Below, in pieces: positions 8,883-17,857 of a stretch of 64,000 nucleotides of DNA (the first letter of the stretch is position 1; each line of letters starts with the position of its first letter). The notes under the pieces are model-generated. The model was not told the DNA's origin. It made no database searches and worked only from the letters and a program-made list of their open reading frames with translations. A program made the position numbers and the translations under genes. Source of the DNA: Rahnella variigena (GTDB lineage: Bacteria; Pseudomonadota; Gammaproteobacteria; Enterobacterales; Enterobacteriaceae); contig NZ_NSDJ01000001.1 of assembly GCF_003610915.1 (NCBI RefSeq), forward strand, positions 2,108,001-2,172,000, read 5' to 3'.

Positions 8883-10970
8883 TCAGCTCAGATGTAAAAC
8901 GGTCAGGATCACGTCAATCAGTTTGATACCCGCAAATGGCACCAGCAGTCCGCCGACGCCATAAATCCACAGGTTACGGCGCAGCAGGGCGGCGGCACTC
9001 ATGGCTTTATAGCTCACGCCTTTCAGCGCCAGCGGGATCAGAAACACAATCACCAGGGCGTTGAAAATAACCGCCGACATGATGGCCGACGACGGCGACG
9101 TCAGGTGCATGACGTTCAGCGCATTCAGCTGCGGATAGGTCGCCGCGAATGCCGCCGGGATAATGGCGAAATACTTCGCCACATCGTTGGCGATACTGAA
9201 GGTGGTCAGTGAGCCGCGCGTCATCAGCATCTGTTTACCGATATGCACGACTTCAATCAGCTTGGTCGGGTTGGAATCGAGATCGACCATGTTCCCCGCT
9301 TCTTTCGCCGCTTGCGTACCGGAGTTCATCGCCACCGCGACATCGGCCTGCGCCAGAGCCGGGGCGTCGTTGGTACCGTCGCCGGTCATCGCCACTAAAC
9401 GGCCTTCCGACTGATACTGACGGATCAACGCCAGTTTGGCTTCCGGCGTGGCTTCCGCCAGAAAATCATCCACACCTGCTTCGGCGGCAATCGCAGCGGC
9501 GGTCAGACGGTTATCCCCGGTGATCATCACCGTTTTGATGCCCATTTTGCGCAGTTCGGCGAAACGTTCCTTAATGCCGCCTTTGACGATATCTTTCAGT
9601 TCGACCACGCCCAATACTTTCGCGCCTTCCGCCACTACCAGCGGCGTGCCGCCTTTGCGCGCTACGTTTTCCACCAGCTCATCAACGGCTTTCGGGAAGG
9701 TGCCGCCGTTGGATTCCACATGACGACGGATCGCATCCACCGCACCTTTACGGATACTGCGCTCACCGACGTTAACGCCGCTCATGCGGGTTTGCGCGGA
9801 GAAGGGCACGAAGGTCGCATTCAGTGAATGAATATCGCGTTCGCGCAGATTAAAGCGCTGCTTCGCCAGTACCACGATACTGCGGCCTTCCGGTGTTTCA
9901 TCCGCCAGAGACGATAACTGCGCGGCATCAGCCAGTTCCTGTTCCGTCACCTGAGGGGCGGGCAGGAACTGCGAAGCCTGACGGTTACCGAGCGTGATGG
10001 TGCCGGTTTTATCCAGCAGCAATACATCCACGTCACCGGCGGCTTCTACCGCACGACCGCTGGTGGCAATGACGTTGGCTTCCAGCATACGGCTCATCCC
10101 CGCCACGCCGATAGCCGACAATAAGCCGCCGATGGTGGTCGGGATCAGACACACCAGCAGCGCAACCAGCACGGTGACAGTCACCGGAATGCCGGCGTGA
10201 CTAGCGCCCACGCTGAACAGTGAGAACGGATACAGCGTCGCCGTTGCCAGCACGAACACCAGCGTCAGCGCCACCAGCAAAATGGTCAGCGCCACTTCGT
10301 TTGGGGTCTTGCGGCGTTTCGCGCCTTCGACCATCGCAATCATGCGGTCGAGGAAGGTATCGCCGGGGTTGGCCGAACACTCCACAACCAGCCAGTCGGA
10401 CAACACGCGCGTCCCGCCGGTAACCGAGGAGAAATCACCGCCGGATTCGCGGATCACCGGCGCGGACTCACCGGTAATCGCGCTTTCATCCACAGATGCA
10501 CCGCCGGTCAGCACTTCGCCGTCGCACGGCACGGTATCGCCTGCTTCGATCAGCACGTAATCGCCTTTGCGCAGCGTATCGGCGGCGACTTTGATCACCG
10601 GCGATTCAGGGCGCGGTTCGTAGATTTTTTTCGCCCAGCTGGTTTTCTGCACGCCTTTCAGGCTCTGCGCCTGCGCCTTGCTGCGGCCTTCCGCCAGCGC
10701 TTCGGCGAAGTTGGCAAACAGCACGGTGAACCACAGCCACAGCGACACGCTGCCGGTAAAAGCCGCGCTGCCGTCGGTACGGTGCAGCAAGATCGCCAGC
10801 CAGATAAGGGTGGTCAGGATGCTGCCCAGATACACCACGAACATCACCGGATTGCGCCACTGAACGCGGGGATCCAGCTTTTTCACCGAATCCAGCAGGG
10901 CAGTGCGGATCAGGCGGGGTTCAAATAACGCACGTTGTTTACGACTCATCTTTTTAGTCTCTATATTCAT
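8883..10970 (-). CDS. kdpB: KdpB, potassium-transporting P-type ATPase B chain
   Basis: KdpB (695 residues from the first ATG; E. coli 682) is the ATP-hydrolysing P-type ATPase subunit driving high-affinity potassium uptake. The phosphorylated aspartate is in DKTGT at residue 320, the actuator TGES is at 166-169 (its serine aligns with the inhibitory Ser162 of E. coli), and MITGDN and [18 protein letters not shown] are the nucleotide-binding and hinge motifs. Membrane helices lie near the N terminus, around 220-275 and at the C terminus. A second ATG at 10949 (MSRKQRALF) aligns with the E. coli start and is a real alternative. It follows kdpA by 22 nt. Confidence 0.97.
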   Translation of the reverse strand: MNIETKKMSRKQRALFEPRLIRTALLDSVKKLDPRVQWRNPVMFVVYLGSILTTLIWLAILLHRTDGSAAFTGSVSLWLWFTVLFANFAEALAEGRSKAQAQSLKGVQKTSWAKKIYEPRPESPVIKVAADTLRKGDYVLIEAGDTVPCDGEVLTGGASVDESAITGESAPVIRESGGDFSSVTGGTRVLSDWLVVECSANPGDTFLDRMIAMVEGAKRRKTPNEVALTILLVALTLVFVLATATLYPFSLFSVGASHAGIPVTVTVLVALLVCLIPTTIGGLLSAIGVAGMSRMLEANVIATSGRAVEAAGDVDVLLLDKTGTITLGNRQASQFLPAPQVTEQELADAAQLSSLADETPEGRSIVVLAKQRFNLRERDIHSLNATFVPFSAQTRMSGVNVGERSIRKGAVDAIRRHVESNGGTFPKAVDELVENVARKGGTPLVVAEGAKVLGVVELKDIVKGGIKERFAELRKMGIKTVMITGDNRLTAAAIAAEAGVDDFLAEATPEAKLALIRQYQSEGRLVAMTGDGTNDAPALAQADVAVAMNSGTQAAKEAGNMVDLDSNPTKLIEVVHIGKQMLMTRGSLTTFSIANDVAKYFAIIPAAFAATYPQLNALNVMHLTSPSSAIMSAVIFNALVIVFLIPLALKGVSYKAMSAAALLRRNLWIYGVGGLLVPFAGIKLIDVILTVLHLS

Positions 10971-10992
10971 CAGTTCAACGAGTTACGCAGCA

Positions 10993-12681
10993 TTACTGTG
11001 CTGACCAGACCTGCAAATGTTCCGCGACCGGTCCCAGCGCCAGTGCCGGAATAAAGGTCAGCGCGCCGACTAACAACACGGTGCCGACCAGCAGGCCGAT
11101 AAACAGCGGGCCGGACGTCGGCAGGGTGCCGTTGCCTGCCTGCTGGCGCTTTTTCGCCACCAGTGAACCGGCAATCGCCAGCACCGGAATGATCACCCCG
11201 AAGCGGCCAAAGAACATGCACGCTGCCAGCAACAGGTTGTAGAACGGTGTGTTAACACTCAGTCCGGCAAACGCGCTGCCGTTGTTGTTGGCCGCGGAGG
11301 ACACCGCGTACAGCACTTCACTGAAACCGTGTGCGCCGGGGTTTAAAATCCCCGCGCGACCTGCGTCGGTGACCAGTGCCAGCGCGGTGCCGAGCAGCAC
11401 CAGCGTCGGTGTAACCAGGATCGCCAGTGCGGTCATCTTCATGTCGTAAACGTCGATTTTCTTACCGAGATATTCCGGTGTGCGGCCGATCATCAGCCCG
11501 GCGATAAACACCGTCAGCAGCACGAACAACAGCATGCCGTACAGGCCGGAACCCACGCCGCCGAACACCACTTCACCGATCTGCATCAGCCACATCGGTA
11601 CCATGCCGCCGAGCGCGGTGAAGGAATCGTGCATGGCGTTGACCGCACCGCACGATGCCGCCGTGGTGACCACCGCATACAGGCTGGAAGCCAGAATGCC
11701 GAAGCGGCTTTCCTTACCTTCCATATTGAAGTTGCTGTCCGCACCGAGCATCGTGAAGTGCGGGTTACCTTTGAGTTCGGCGTACATCACCACTACCACC
11801 GAGACGACAAAAATCACCGACATCGCCCAGACCAGCGCGTGTCCCTGACGGTTGTCGCCGACCACCCGGCCAAACGCGAAGCACAGCGCACAAGGGATAA
11901 TGAAAATTGCCAGCATCTGCACCATGTTGGTCAGCGCCGTCGGGTTCTCAAACGGATGCGCGGAGTTAGCGCCAAAGAAGCCACCGCCGTTGGTGCCGAG
12001 CATTTTGATCGCTTCCTGAGAAGCCACCGGCCCCATCGGCAATGTTTGTTGCAGGCCTTCCAGCGTGGTGATGTGCTGATACGCTTCGAAGTTTTGCAGT
12101 ACGCCCTGACTGACGAAAAACAGCGCCAGCAGGAAGGACACCGGCAGAAGCAGATACAGCGTGATGCGCCATAAATCAGTCCAGGCGTTACCGATGGTCT
12201 GCGCTGAAGGACGCGCAAAAGCGCGGATCAGAGCGAACGCTACGGCGATACCGGTGGCAGCAGAAAGGAAGTTTTGCACGGTCAGTCCGACCATCTGACT
12301 GAGATAGCTCAGCGTACTTTCGCCGCTGTAAGCCTGCCAGTTAGTGTTGGTGACGAAACTTACCGCGGTGTTAAAGGCCAGATCCCATGACAGTCCGCCA
12401 TAGTGCTGCGGATTCATCGGCAACGCGCCCTGTGCCATCAGCATCGCCGTCAGCACAATAATGCCCAGAATGTTGAATACCATGATCGCCAGCGCGTACT
12501 GCCACCAGTTCATTTCAGCATGGCTGCTGCCAGACGTGCGTAAAACACCGTTTTCAATGCGTTGAATAAATGCGCCGGGCTGTCCTTCGATCAGTTGAGC
12601 AATAAAATTACCCAGTGGTTTTGCCAGCAGCAAAAGCACCAGCATAAAACTGGCAATCAGTAAGAATCCGGTTGCGGCCAT
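10993..12681 (-). CDS. kdpA: KdpA, potassium-binding and translocating subunit
   Basis: KdpA (562 residues; E. coli 557) is the potassium-channel-like subunit of the superfamily of K+ transporters, with about ten membrane helices and four selectivity-filter-like loops. Visible filter motifs include [45 protein letters not shown] and [12 protein letters not shown]. Its ATG directly follows the TAA of kdpF with no gap, and its SD GGAGGA lies within the last codons of kdpF, so translation of the two is coupled. Confidence 0.97.
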   Translation of the reverse strand: MAATGFLLIASFMLVLLLLAKPLGNFIAQLIEGQPGAFIQRIENGVLRTSGSSHAEMNWWQYALAIMVFNILGIIVLTAMLMAQGALPMNPQHYGGLSWDLAFNTAVSFVTNTNWQAYSGESTLSYLSQMVGLTVQNFLSAATGIAVAFALIRAFARPSAQTIGNAWTDLWRITLYLLLPVSFLLALFFVSQGVLQNFEAYQHITTLEGLQQTLPMGPVASQEAIKMLGTNGGGFFGANSAHPFENPTALTNMVQMLAIFIIPCALCFAFGRVVGDNRQGHALVWAMSVIFVVSVVVVMYAELKGNPHFTMLGADSNFNMEGKESRFGILASSLYAVVTTAASCGAVNAMHDSFTALGGMVPMWLMQIGEVVFGGVGSGLYGMLLFVLLTVFIAGLMIGRTPEYLGKKIDVYDMKMTALAILVTPTLVLLGTALALVTDAGRAGILNPGAHGFSEVLYAVSSAANNNGSAFAGLSVNTPFYNLLLAACMFFGRFGVIIPVLAIAGSLVAKKRQQAGNGTLPTSGPLFIGLLVGTVLLVGALTFIPALALGPVAEHLQVWSAQ

Positions 12682-12771
12682 TTAAAAATCCTCCGCATTC
12701 AGCAGGGCATAAACCAGATAGCCGAGCAGCAGAAGAACCAGTAATGCGCCGCAGATTACGCCAACACTCAC
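12682..12771 (-). CDS. kdpF: KdpF, 29-residue membrane subunit of the Kdp ATPase
   Basis: A 29-codon frame, SVGVICGALLVLLLLGYL then VYALLNAEDF after the start residue, matches E. coli KdpF in length and almost in sequence. It is a single hydrophobic helix that wedges between KdpA and KdpB and stabilises the complex. The start is a GTG preceded by GGAGGTGG. The stop TAA abuts the kdpA ATG. It is the first gene of the kdpFABC transcript. Confidence 0.95.
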   Translation of the reverse strand: MSVGVICGALLVLLLLGYLVYALLNAEDF

Positions 12772-13074
12772 AATCCACCTCCACAGGTGTGTTTTTATGT
12801 TGTGGCGAGAATAAGGAAAGGCGGGAAAAGATCCTGAAAAGAAACATAACCGCAGTGTAAAAAAAGTATAAAAATGCGCAAAAATGAAACCATAAAGAAA
12901 CTTTAATTGCGTATTTATTTAACCATTCTGTAACTTAATTACAGTGTCAGGGCAAAATTGGCGAATATTTACACTTTTAAGTGGTCAGATGAGTAGTAAA
13001 ATTTCATCAATTGCAGTATATTTTTCGCAACTTACAGTTTCCGAAAACTTTCCAAATTTCACAGGAGCAACGCG
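12772..13074. other. Divergent kdpF / ybfA regulatory region
   Basis: These 303 bp hold no gene. They carry the kdpF ribosome-binding site, the KdpE operator at 12854-12876, an AT-rich stretch, and the ybfA leader ending in the SD AGGAG. I could not place further sites with confidence. Confidence 0.7.
12854..12876 (-). promoter_or_regulatory. KdpE operator of kdpFABC
   Basis: On the minus strand the sequence reads CATTTTTATACTTTTTTTAC followed by ACT. It matches, nearly base for base, the T-rich site bound by phosphorylated KdpE upstream of E. coli kdpFABC. It lies about 85-105 bp upstream of the kdpF start codon. Confidence 0.85.
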
Positions 13075-13281
13075 ATGAATGAATACACGCCATATACAAT
13101 GACCCGCATACTGGCCCGCCGCGCTTTTGTTATCGCAGCCGGTGTGCTGGCTCTGCCGGTCATGCTGTTCCGCGCTGACCGCGCTCGTTTTTACAGCTAT
13201 TTACACCGCGTCTGGATGAAAACCAGCGATAAGCCGGTGTGGCTGAGTCATGCTGAGATGGCGACCCAGGATTTTTATTAA
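13075..13281 (+). CDS. ybfA: YbfA, small membrane protein (DUF2517)
   Basis: YbfA is 68 residues, the same length as in E. coli, with the identical stretches [21 protein letters not shown] and KTSDKPVW. One hydrophobic segment (about residues 17-33) suggests a single-span inner-membrane protein with its charged tail in the cytoplasm. It lies divergent from kdpFABC as in E. coli. AGGAG at proper spacing supports the ATG. The function is unknown; shared control with kdp is conceivable only from position. Confidence 0.93.
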   Translation: MNEYTPYTMTRILARRAFVIAAGVLALPVMLFRADRARFYSYLHRVWMKTSDKPVWLSHAEMATQDFY

Positions 13282-13285
13282 TTTA

Positions 13286-13414
13286 GCTCCCTCCCCTGCG
13301 AAGGGGAGGGTTGGGGTGGGGTATTAAGTTCAAACACCCGATTTGAAGTCTGCGTAAACCGTTGTTCGGTCTGCTAAACCCCCTCCCATCCTCCCCCTTC
13401 GCAGGGGGAGGAGC
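13286..13414. repeat. MITE-like element: G/C-rich 36-bp arms in inverted orientation
   Basis: The left arm (13286-13321, GCTCCCTCCCCTGCGAAGGGG and onward) and right arm (13379-13414, ending CTTCGCAGGGGGAGGAGC) are near-perfect reverse complements around a 57-bp spacer. Each arm also contains an internal hairpin (CCCCTGCGAAGGGG, CCCCCTTCGCAGGGGG). This resembles the widespread CTCCC/GGGGAG-type dispersed repeats found between genes of many proteobacteria. It has no coding capacity. Confidence 0.75.
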
Positions 13415-13415
13415 C

Positions 13416-13446
13416 AAAAACCCCGTTTCCCCGCGGGGTTTTTTAT
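13416..13446 (+). terminator. Rho-independent terminator after ybfA and the inverted repeat
   Basis: AAAACCCCG pairs with CGGGGTTTT across a short TTTCCC loop and is followed by more T residues. Confidence 0.82.
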
Positions 13447-13462
13447 TGCTGGTCGATAAACC

Positions 13463-13506
13463 TGTACAACATTATTTTTATGTATAACTTGTGCTAAGGT
13501 TATACA
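13463..13506. promoter_or_regulatory. TGTACA-type half-site array upstream of the TudS-like/phr pair
   Basis: TGTACA (13463-13468), exactly 12 bp, then TGTATA (13481-13486), and an inverted GTTATACA (13499-13506) opposite TGTATAAC (13481-13488). Such TGTA(C/T)A half-sites resemble those of light-responsive MerR-family regulators (CarH/LitR/PplR class) that control photolyase genes in other proteobacteria. The assignment is inference; no such regulator gene lies in the window. Confidence 0.45.
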
Positions 13507-13560
13507 TGCAGGTGATGAAGTTAAGGCACCCCTCTTTTTTCTTAATACCGGGAGCTGACC

Positions 13561-14514
13561 ATGGCGAAAACAATTCCAGTTGGCATCAGTGCATGTCTGT
13601 TGGGCGACAACGTGCGTTTTGATGGCGGTCATAAACGCCTGGCGTTTGCCGTCGAGCAGTTATCACCTTATGTGCGCTTTGAGTCGATCTGTCCGGAAAT
13701 GGCCATCGGCTTACCCGCACCCCGCGCGGCACTGCGTCTGATTAAACACGACGACGGCGTGATCATGCGTTTCAGCAACGATGAAACGACCGATATCACT
13801 GAGAAGATGCAGGCCTACGCGGAAAAACGCGTTGCACCGCTCGATCACCTTTGTGGCTATATCGTTTGTGCAAAATCTCCCAGCTGCGGAATGGAGCGGG
13901 TGCGCGTTTACAGCGCCAACGGTAAAGACGCCAAAAAATCCGGCGTCGGGATTTATACCGCCGAGCTGATGAAGCAGCATCCGTGGCTGCCGGTAGAAGA
14001 GGACGGGCGTCTTAATGATCCGGTGTTACGTGAGAATTTTGTCGAGCGCATTTTTACGCTGTTTGAACTCAATCAGCTGCGGGAAAGCGGTCTGACGCGC
14101 GGCAAACTGATGGCTTTCCATAGCCGTTATAAACTCATTTTGCTGGCCCATTCGCAGCCGGAATACCGCGAGCTGGGGCGCTTTGTTGCCGCGATGGCCG
14201 AATGGGATTCCCTTGAAGAATACTTTAAAGAATATCGCCTGCGGCTGATGAATCTGCTGAGTCATAAGGCCACGCGCCGCAATCACACCAACGTGCTGAT
14301 GCACGTGCAGGGATATTTCCGTAAACAGCTGAGTTCGCCACAACGTCAGGAACTGGCCGGACTGATCGACCGTTACCGTCAGGGCATGCAGCCGCTGCTG
14401 GCGCCAATCACGTTGCTCAAGCATTACATGTCGGAATATCCGGACGCTTATCTGGCTGACCAGCGTTATTTCGAGCCTTACCCGGAAGCACTAAAACTTC
14501 GATACGGACATTAA
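13561..14514 (+). CDS. TudS-like DUF523 / DUF1722 (YbgA) fusion protein
   Basis: This 317-residue protein fuses an N-terminal DUF523 domain (about 1-150) to a C-terminal DUF1722 domain (about 190-310). E. coli YbgA has only the latter. DUF523 proteins include TudS, a [4Fe-4S] enzyme that removes sulfur from 2-thiouracil; candidate ligands here are Cys12 (SACLLG), Cys44 (ICPE) and Cys103 or Cys109 (VCAKSPSCG). DUF1722 has unknown function. The gene is 10 nt upstream of phr, the same partner E. coli ybgA has, and both likely share the promoter containing the TGTACA half-sites. A role in nucleobase repair or salvage near photolyase is plausible but unproven. Confidence 0.85.
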   Translation: MAKTIPVGISACLLGDNVRFDGGHKRLAFAVEQLSPYVRFESICPEMAIGLPAPRAALRLIKHDDGVIMRFSNDETTDITEKMQAYAEKRVAPLDHLCGYIVCAKSPSCGMERVRVYSANGKDAKKSGVGIYTAELMKQHPWLPVEEDGRLNDPVLRENFVERIFTLFELNQLRESGLTRGKLMAFHSRYKLILLAHSQPEYRELGRFVAAMAEWDSLEEYFKEYRLRLMNLLSHKATRRNHTNVLMHVQGYFRKQLSSPQRQELAGLIDRYRQGMQPLLAPITLLKHYMSEYPDAYLADQRYFEPYPEALKLRYGH

Positions 14515-14524
14515 AAGGAGTGTT

Positions 14525-15955
14525 ATGACCACGCATTTAGTCTGGTTCCGTAATGATCTGCGGATAACCGATAACCGCGCGTTGCATGCTGCCTGTGAAG
14601 ACCCGCAGGCGCGAGTGATTGCCCTTTTTATCGCCACGCCGGAACAGTGGAAACAGCATGAGATGGCACCACGGCAGGCGATGTTTATTTATCAGCATCT
14701 TCAGGCACTGCAACATTCACTGGCAGAGCGCGGTATCGGACTGCATTACCATCAGTGTGATGATTTTGCTGACAGCGTGGACTGGCTGAAGGATTTCTGT
14801 AAATCCGAAAAAGTGGATGCACTGTTTTACAATAAACAGTATGAATTCAATGAACGTCAGCGGGATGCGGCAGTTGAAAAAGCGGTCAGTGAATCGGTCA
14901 TCTGCCACGCGTTTGACGACAGCTTGCTGCTGCCGCCGGGTTCGGTCACGACCGGCAATAATGAAATGTACAAGGTGTATACGCCTTTTCGCCGCGCGTT
15001 TTTATCCCGCCTGACCGAGTCCGACAGCCGTTCCCTGCCTGCGCCACAAGTCCGGGGAAATGCCGGAAAAGTGGTGATGCACCGGCTGATGCCCTTCGAT
15101 TATCCGCTGGCCGATATTGGTGACGACTTTGCGATTGGCGAAGAAGCTGCGCGTCATCAGCTGCGCAGTTTCTGCCGGGAACAGGTTCAGGATTATCTCG
15201 AACAACGCGATCTACCGGCGGTCGACGGCACCAGTTCGCTGTCGCCTTATCTGGCTATCGGCGTGCTTTCGCCGCGTCAGTGTCTTAACCGTCTGCGCAC
15301 CGAATGCCCGGATGTACTGGAGAAAACTGACGGCGGCGCGTTCGGCTGGCTGAATGAGCTGGTGTGGCGTGAGTTTTACCGTCATCTGATTGTTGCCTGG
15401 CCGAAGCTTTGTAAGCATCAGCCGTTCGTGGAATGGACCGACAATGTACGCTGGCGTCATGCACCGGAAGAGTTACAGGCGTGGAAAGACGGTAAAACCG
15501 GTTATCCGATTGTGGATGCGGCAATGCGTCAGCTGAATTCAACAGGCTGGATGCACAACCGCCTGCGTATGATTGTCGCCAGTTTTCTGGTGAAAGATTT
15601 GCTGATTAACTGGCGCGAAGGCGAGCGTTATTTCATGTCGCAACTGCTCGACGGCGATCTGGCGGCCAACAATGGCGGCTGGCAGTGGGGCGCTTCTACC
15701 GGCACCGACGCCGCACCGTATTTCCGTATTTTCAACCCGACCACGCAGGGTGAACGTTTTGACAAAGCAGGACGCTTTATCAAAGCCTGGGTGCCTGAAC
15801 TGGCGGATGTGCCAGAAAGAGACATTCATCAACCCCATCGCTGGGCGGAAAAACAACATCGCGTGCTAGACTACCCGCTGCCGGTTATTGATCATGCGCG
15901 GGCGAGAAAAGATACGCTCGCGGCATTTGAGGCGGCAAAAAACCGGTCTGACTGA
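14525..15955 (+). CDS. phr: Deoxyribodipyrimidine photolyase (CPD class I)
   Basis: Photolyase (476 residues; E. coli PhrB 472) splits cyclobutane pyrimidine dimers using blue light, FADH- and a folate antenna. The Rossmann-like antenna domain starts TTHLVWFRNDLRITDN. The FAD-binding helical domain contains TSSLSPYLAIGVLSPRQ, the electron-transfer tryptophans (for example around WLNELVWREFYRH), GYPIVDAAMRQL, TGWMHNRLRMIVASFLVKDLLI and the ANNGGWQWGASTGTDAAPYF signature. SD AAAAGGAG lies before the ATG. It is the second gene of the TudS-like/phr unit. Confidence 0.98.
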   Translation: MTTHLVWFRNDLRITDNRALHAACEDPQARVIALFIATPEQWKQHEMAPRQAMFIYQHLQALQHSLAERGIGLHYHQCDDFADSVDWLKDFCKSEKVDALFYNKQYEFNERQRDAAVEKAVSESVICHAFDDSLLLPPGSVTTGNNEMYKVYTPFRRAFLSRLTESDSRSLPAPQVRGNAGKVVMHRLMPFDYPLADIGDDFAIGEEAARHQLRSFCREQVQDYLEQRDLPAVDGTSSLSPYLAIGVLSPRQCLNRLRTECPDVLEKTDGGAFGWLNELVWREFYRHLIVAWPKLCKHQPFVEWTDNVRWRHAPEELQAWKDGKTGYPIVDAAMRQLNSTGWMHNRLRMIVASFLVKDLLINWREGERYFMSQLLDGDLAANNGGWQWGASTGTDAAPYFRIFNPTTQGERFDKAGRFIKAWVPELADVPERDIHQPHRWAEKQHRVLDYPLPVIDHARARKDTLAAFEAAKNRSD

Positions 15956-15986
15956 CCTTACTCTCACCACGACAAGGAGCGATGTG

Positions 15987-16970
15987 ATGAAAAAGTACCT
16001 GCTGGCGCTGATGCTGGCATGCTGGGCGGGACAGGCCACCGCAGGATTTGATGTGGTGGCGCTGGGCGTGAACGGCGGCGTCGAAGAAGGCAATCTCACC
16101 TCGTACCTGATCAGAAGTGATGATCAAAAACTCTATCTCGGGCTGGATGCCGGTTCTGTTTTGCCGGGCATCCGCAAGGCGCTGGATAAGGGCAGTTTTC
16201 CGCAGGTGACCGCTGAAAATGCCGCGCCGCTGACCCCGCAGGGCGCGATTTTCCGCAATCTGATTGGCGGATACTTTATCAGTCACGGTCATCTCGACCA
16301 TCTTGCGGGATTGATTATCAGCTCCCCGGAAGACAGCAAAAAACCGATTTACGGCACGGCGGATACCATCGGTACGCTGCGCCAGCATTATTTCAATGGC
16401 CGCGTCTGGCCGAACTTCACCGACTCCGGCAGCGGTTTGCGCATCGGCACTTATCGCCTGAATCAGCAGCGTCCGGCGCAACGTTTTTCTCTCGGGCTGA
16501 CCGGGCTGGATGGCAATATTTATCCGCTCAGCCATGGCGGCACACCATCGAGCATGATTCTGGTGAGCCGCAATAAAGAGTCGTTTGCCTTCTTCGGCGA
16601 TACCGGCCCGGATGAAGTCGAAAAATCGAAGAACCTGGATACCGTCTGGCGCGTTCTGGGTGATGAGGTGAAAGCCAAACGGCTGAAAGGCATCATCATC
16701 GAGACCTCTTATCCTGATGGTGTGCCTGACAGCAAACTGTTCGGGCACCTGACACCGGACTGGTTGCTCAAAGAACTGGGGATTTTGCAGCAATACGCTG
16801 GGGGCGAGGGTTCGCTGAAAGATCTGACGGTGATCATCAGCCATGTCAAACCGGGCCTGAAAGCGGGTGCGGATCCTGAAAAAGAGATCATGGCACAGCT
16901 GGAGAAAGGCAATAAATTTGGCGTGAAGTTTGTCAGAATGGCGCAGGGTGATAAATTAGAGGTCAAATAG
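15987..16970 (+). CDS. Periplasmic class II 3',5'-cyclic-nucleotide phosphodiesterase
   Basis: This 327-residue protein belongs to the class II cyclic-nucleotide phosphodiesterase family (Vibrio CpdP, yeast PDE1), a metallo-beta-lactamase fold. The metal-binding motif SHGHLDH is clear (about residue 98), with further ligands likely in FFGDTGPDE, ETSY and ISHVKPG. A signal peptide (MKKYLLALMLACWAGQATA, cleavage before GFDVV) indicates a periplasmic location, where it would degrade cAMP rather than control the cytoplasmic pool. The start at 15987 is backed by AAGGAG; the frame is open further upstream into phr. E. coli lacks the gene here. It lies between phr and ybgI and may be co-transcribed with either. 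Confidence 0.88.
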   Translation: MKKYLLALMLACWAGQATAGFDVVALGVNGGVEEGNLTSYLIRSDDQKLYLGLDAGSVLPGIRKALDKGSFPQVTAENAAPLTPQGAIFRNLIGGYFISHGHLDHLAGLIISSPEDSKKPIYGTADTIGTLRQHYFNGRVWPNFTDSGSGLRIGTYRLNQQRPAQRFSLGLTGLDGNIYPLSHGGTPSSMILVSRNKESFAFFGDTGPDEVEKSKNLDTVWRVLGDEVKAKRLKGIIIETSYPDGVPDSKLFGHLTPDWLLKELGILQQYAGGEGSLKDLTVIISHVKPGLKAGADPEKEIMAQLEKGNKFGVKFVRMAQGDKLEVK

Positions 16971-16997
16971 ACCATTCATTTAATAACGAGAAACGCC

Positions 16998-17741
16998 ATG
17001 AATAATCTCCAGCTTGAACGCCTGATTAATCAGAAACTGGACATCAGCAACTACAAAGATTACGCGCCGAACGGATTACAGGTTGAAGGCCGTCGCGAAG
17101 TACAACGCGTGGTGACCGGTGTGACGGCGTCGCAAGATTTGCTGGATGCCGCGATTGCGGTGGAAGCCGATGCGGTGCTGGTGCATCACGGTTACTTCTG
17201 GAAAGACGAACCGGCTGAAATTCGTGGCATGAAACGCAACCGTCTCAAGACGTTGCTGGCGACTGACACCAACATGTACGCCTATCATCTGCCGCTTGAC
17301 GGCCATCCTGAACTGGGCAATAACGCGCAACTGGCAAAGCTGTTCGGAATTAACGTGCAGGGCGAAATTGCCGTGTTGTTGCCGTGGGGCGAGCTGGAAA
17401 AACCGCTGACCGGTGAAGAGTTTCGACAGCGCATCGAAGTGACGCTGGATCGCAACGTCCTTCACAGTTCACAGAATGCACCGGCTGAAATCCGCCGTGT
17501 GGCGTGGTGTTCCGGTGGCGGTCAGGGCTACATTCAGAAAGCGGCGGAATATGGCGTCGATGCCTTTATCAGCGGCGAAGTGTCCGAACAGACGATACAT
17601 ATTGCCCGCGAAATGGGGCTGCATTTCTACGCCGCCGGCCATCACGCCACAGAACGTTATGGCGTGAAGGCGCTGGGCGAATGGCTGGCAGCGGAACATG
17701 GGCTGGACGTCATGTTTATCGACATTGATAACCCTGCCTAG
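16998..17741 (+). CDS. ybgI: YbgI, NIF3/DUF34 family dinuclear-metal protein
   Basis: This 247-residue protein has the same length as E. coli YbgI. It belongs to the NIF3/DUF34 family, toroidal hexamers with a dinuclear metal centre, sometimes annotated as GTP cyclohydrolase I type 2. Family motifs are APNGLQVEG, DAVLVHHGYFWK (metal-binding histidines), AYHLPLDGHPELGNN and the C-terminal ISGEVSEQ and AAGHHATERYGVKAL. The biochemical role is not settled; links to metal insertion and NAD/thiamine repair have been discussed. In E. coli it precedes the pxp genes; here a minus-strand MFS gene interrupts that order. Confidence 0.95.
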   Translation: MNNLQLERLINQKLDISNYKDYAPNGLQVEGRREVQRVVTGVTASQDLLDAAIAVEADAVLVHHGYFWKDEPAEIRGMKRNRLKTLLATDTNMYAYHLPLDGHPELGNNAQLAKLFGINVQGEIAVLLPWGELEKPLTGEEFRQRIEVTLDRNVLHSSQNAPAEIRRVAWCSGGGQGYIQKAAEYGVDAFISGEVSEQTIHIAREMGLHFYAAGHHATERYGVKALGEWLAAEHGLDVMFIDIDNPA

Positions 17742-17751
17742 GGCTATCTTA

Positions 17752-17856
17752 TTTGCCATTCTGAATCCGGGCAGTGCTCGTGACAGTCACGTACTCATTG
17801 TACGCTCCTGTCCCTGCGCGCTGGCCGAATCCAAACTGCCTGCAACGATTACGCCC
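17752..17856. repeat. ERIC-related intergenic repeat (variant subfamily)
   Basis: Between the convergent ybgI and MFS genes lies an element with the ERIC architecture: GTGCTCGTGACAGTCACG, a central hairpin CGTACTCATTGTACG, then GCTCCTGT and a right end CTGCCTGCAACGATTACG. It differs from the ERIC at 8112 throughout, so it seems a separate subfamily. Confidence 0.55.
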
Positions 17857-17857
17857 C

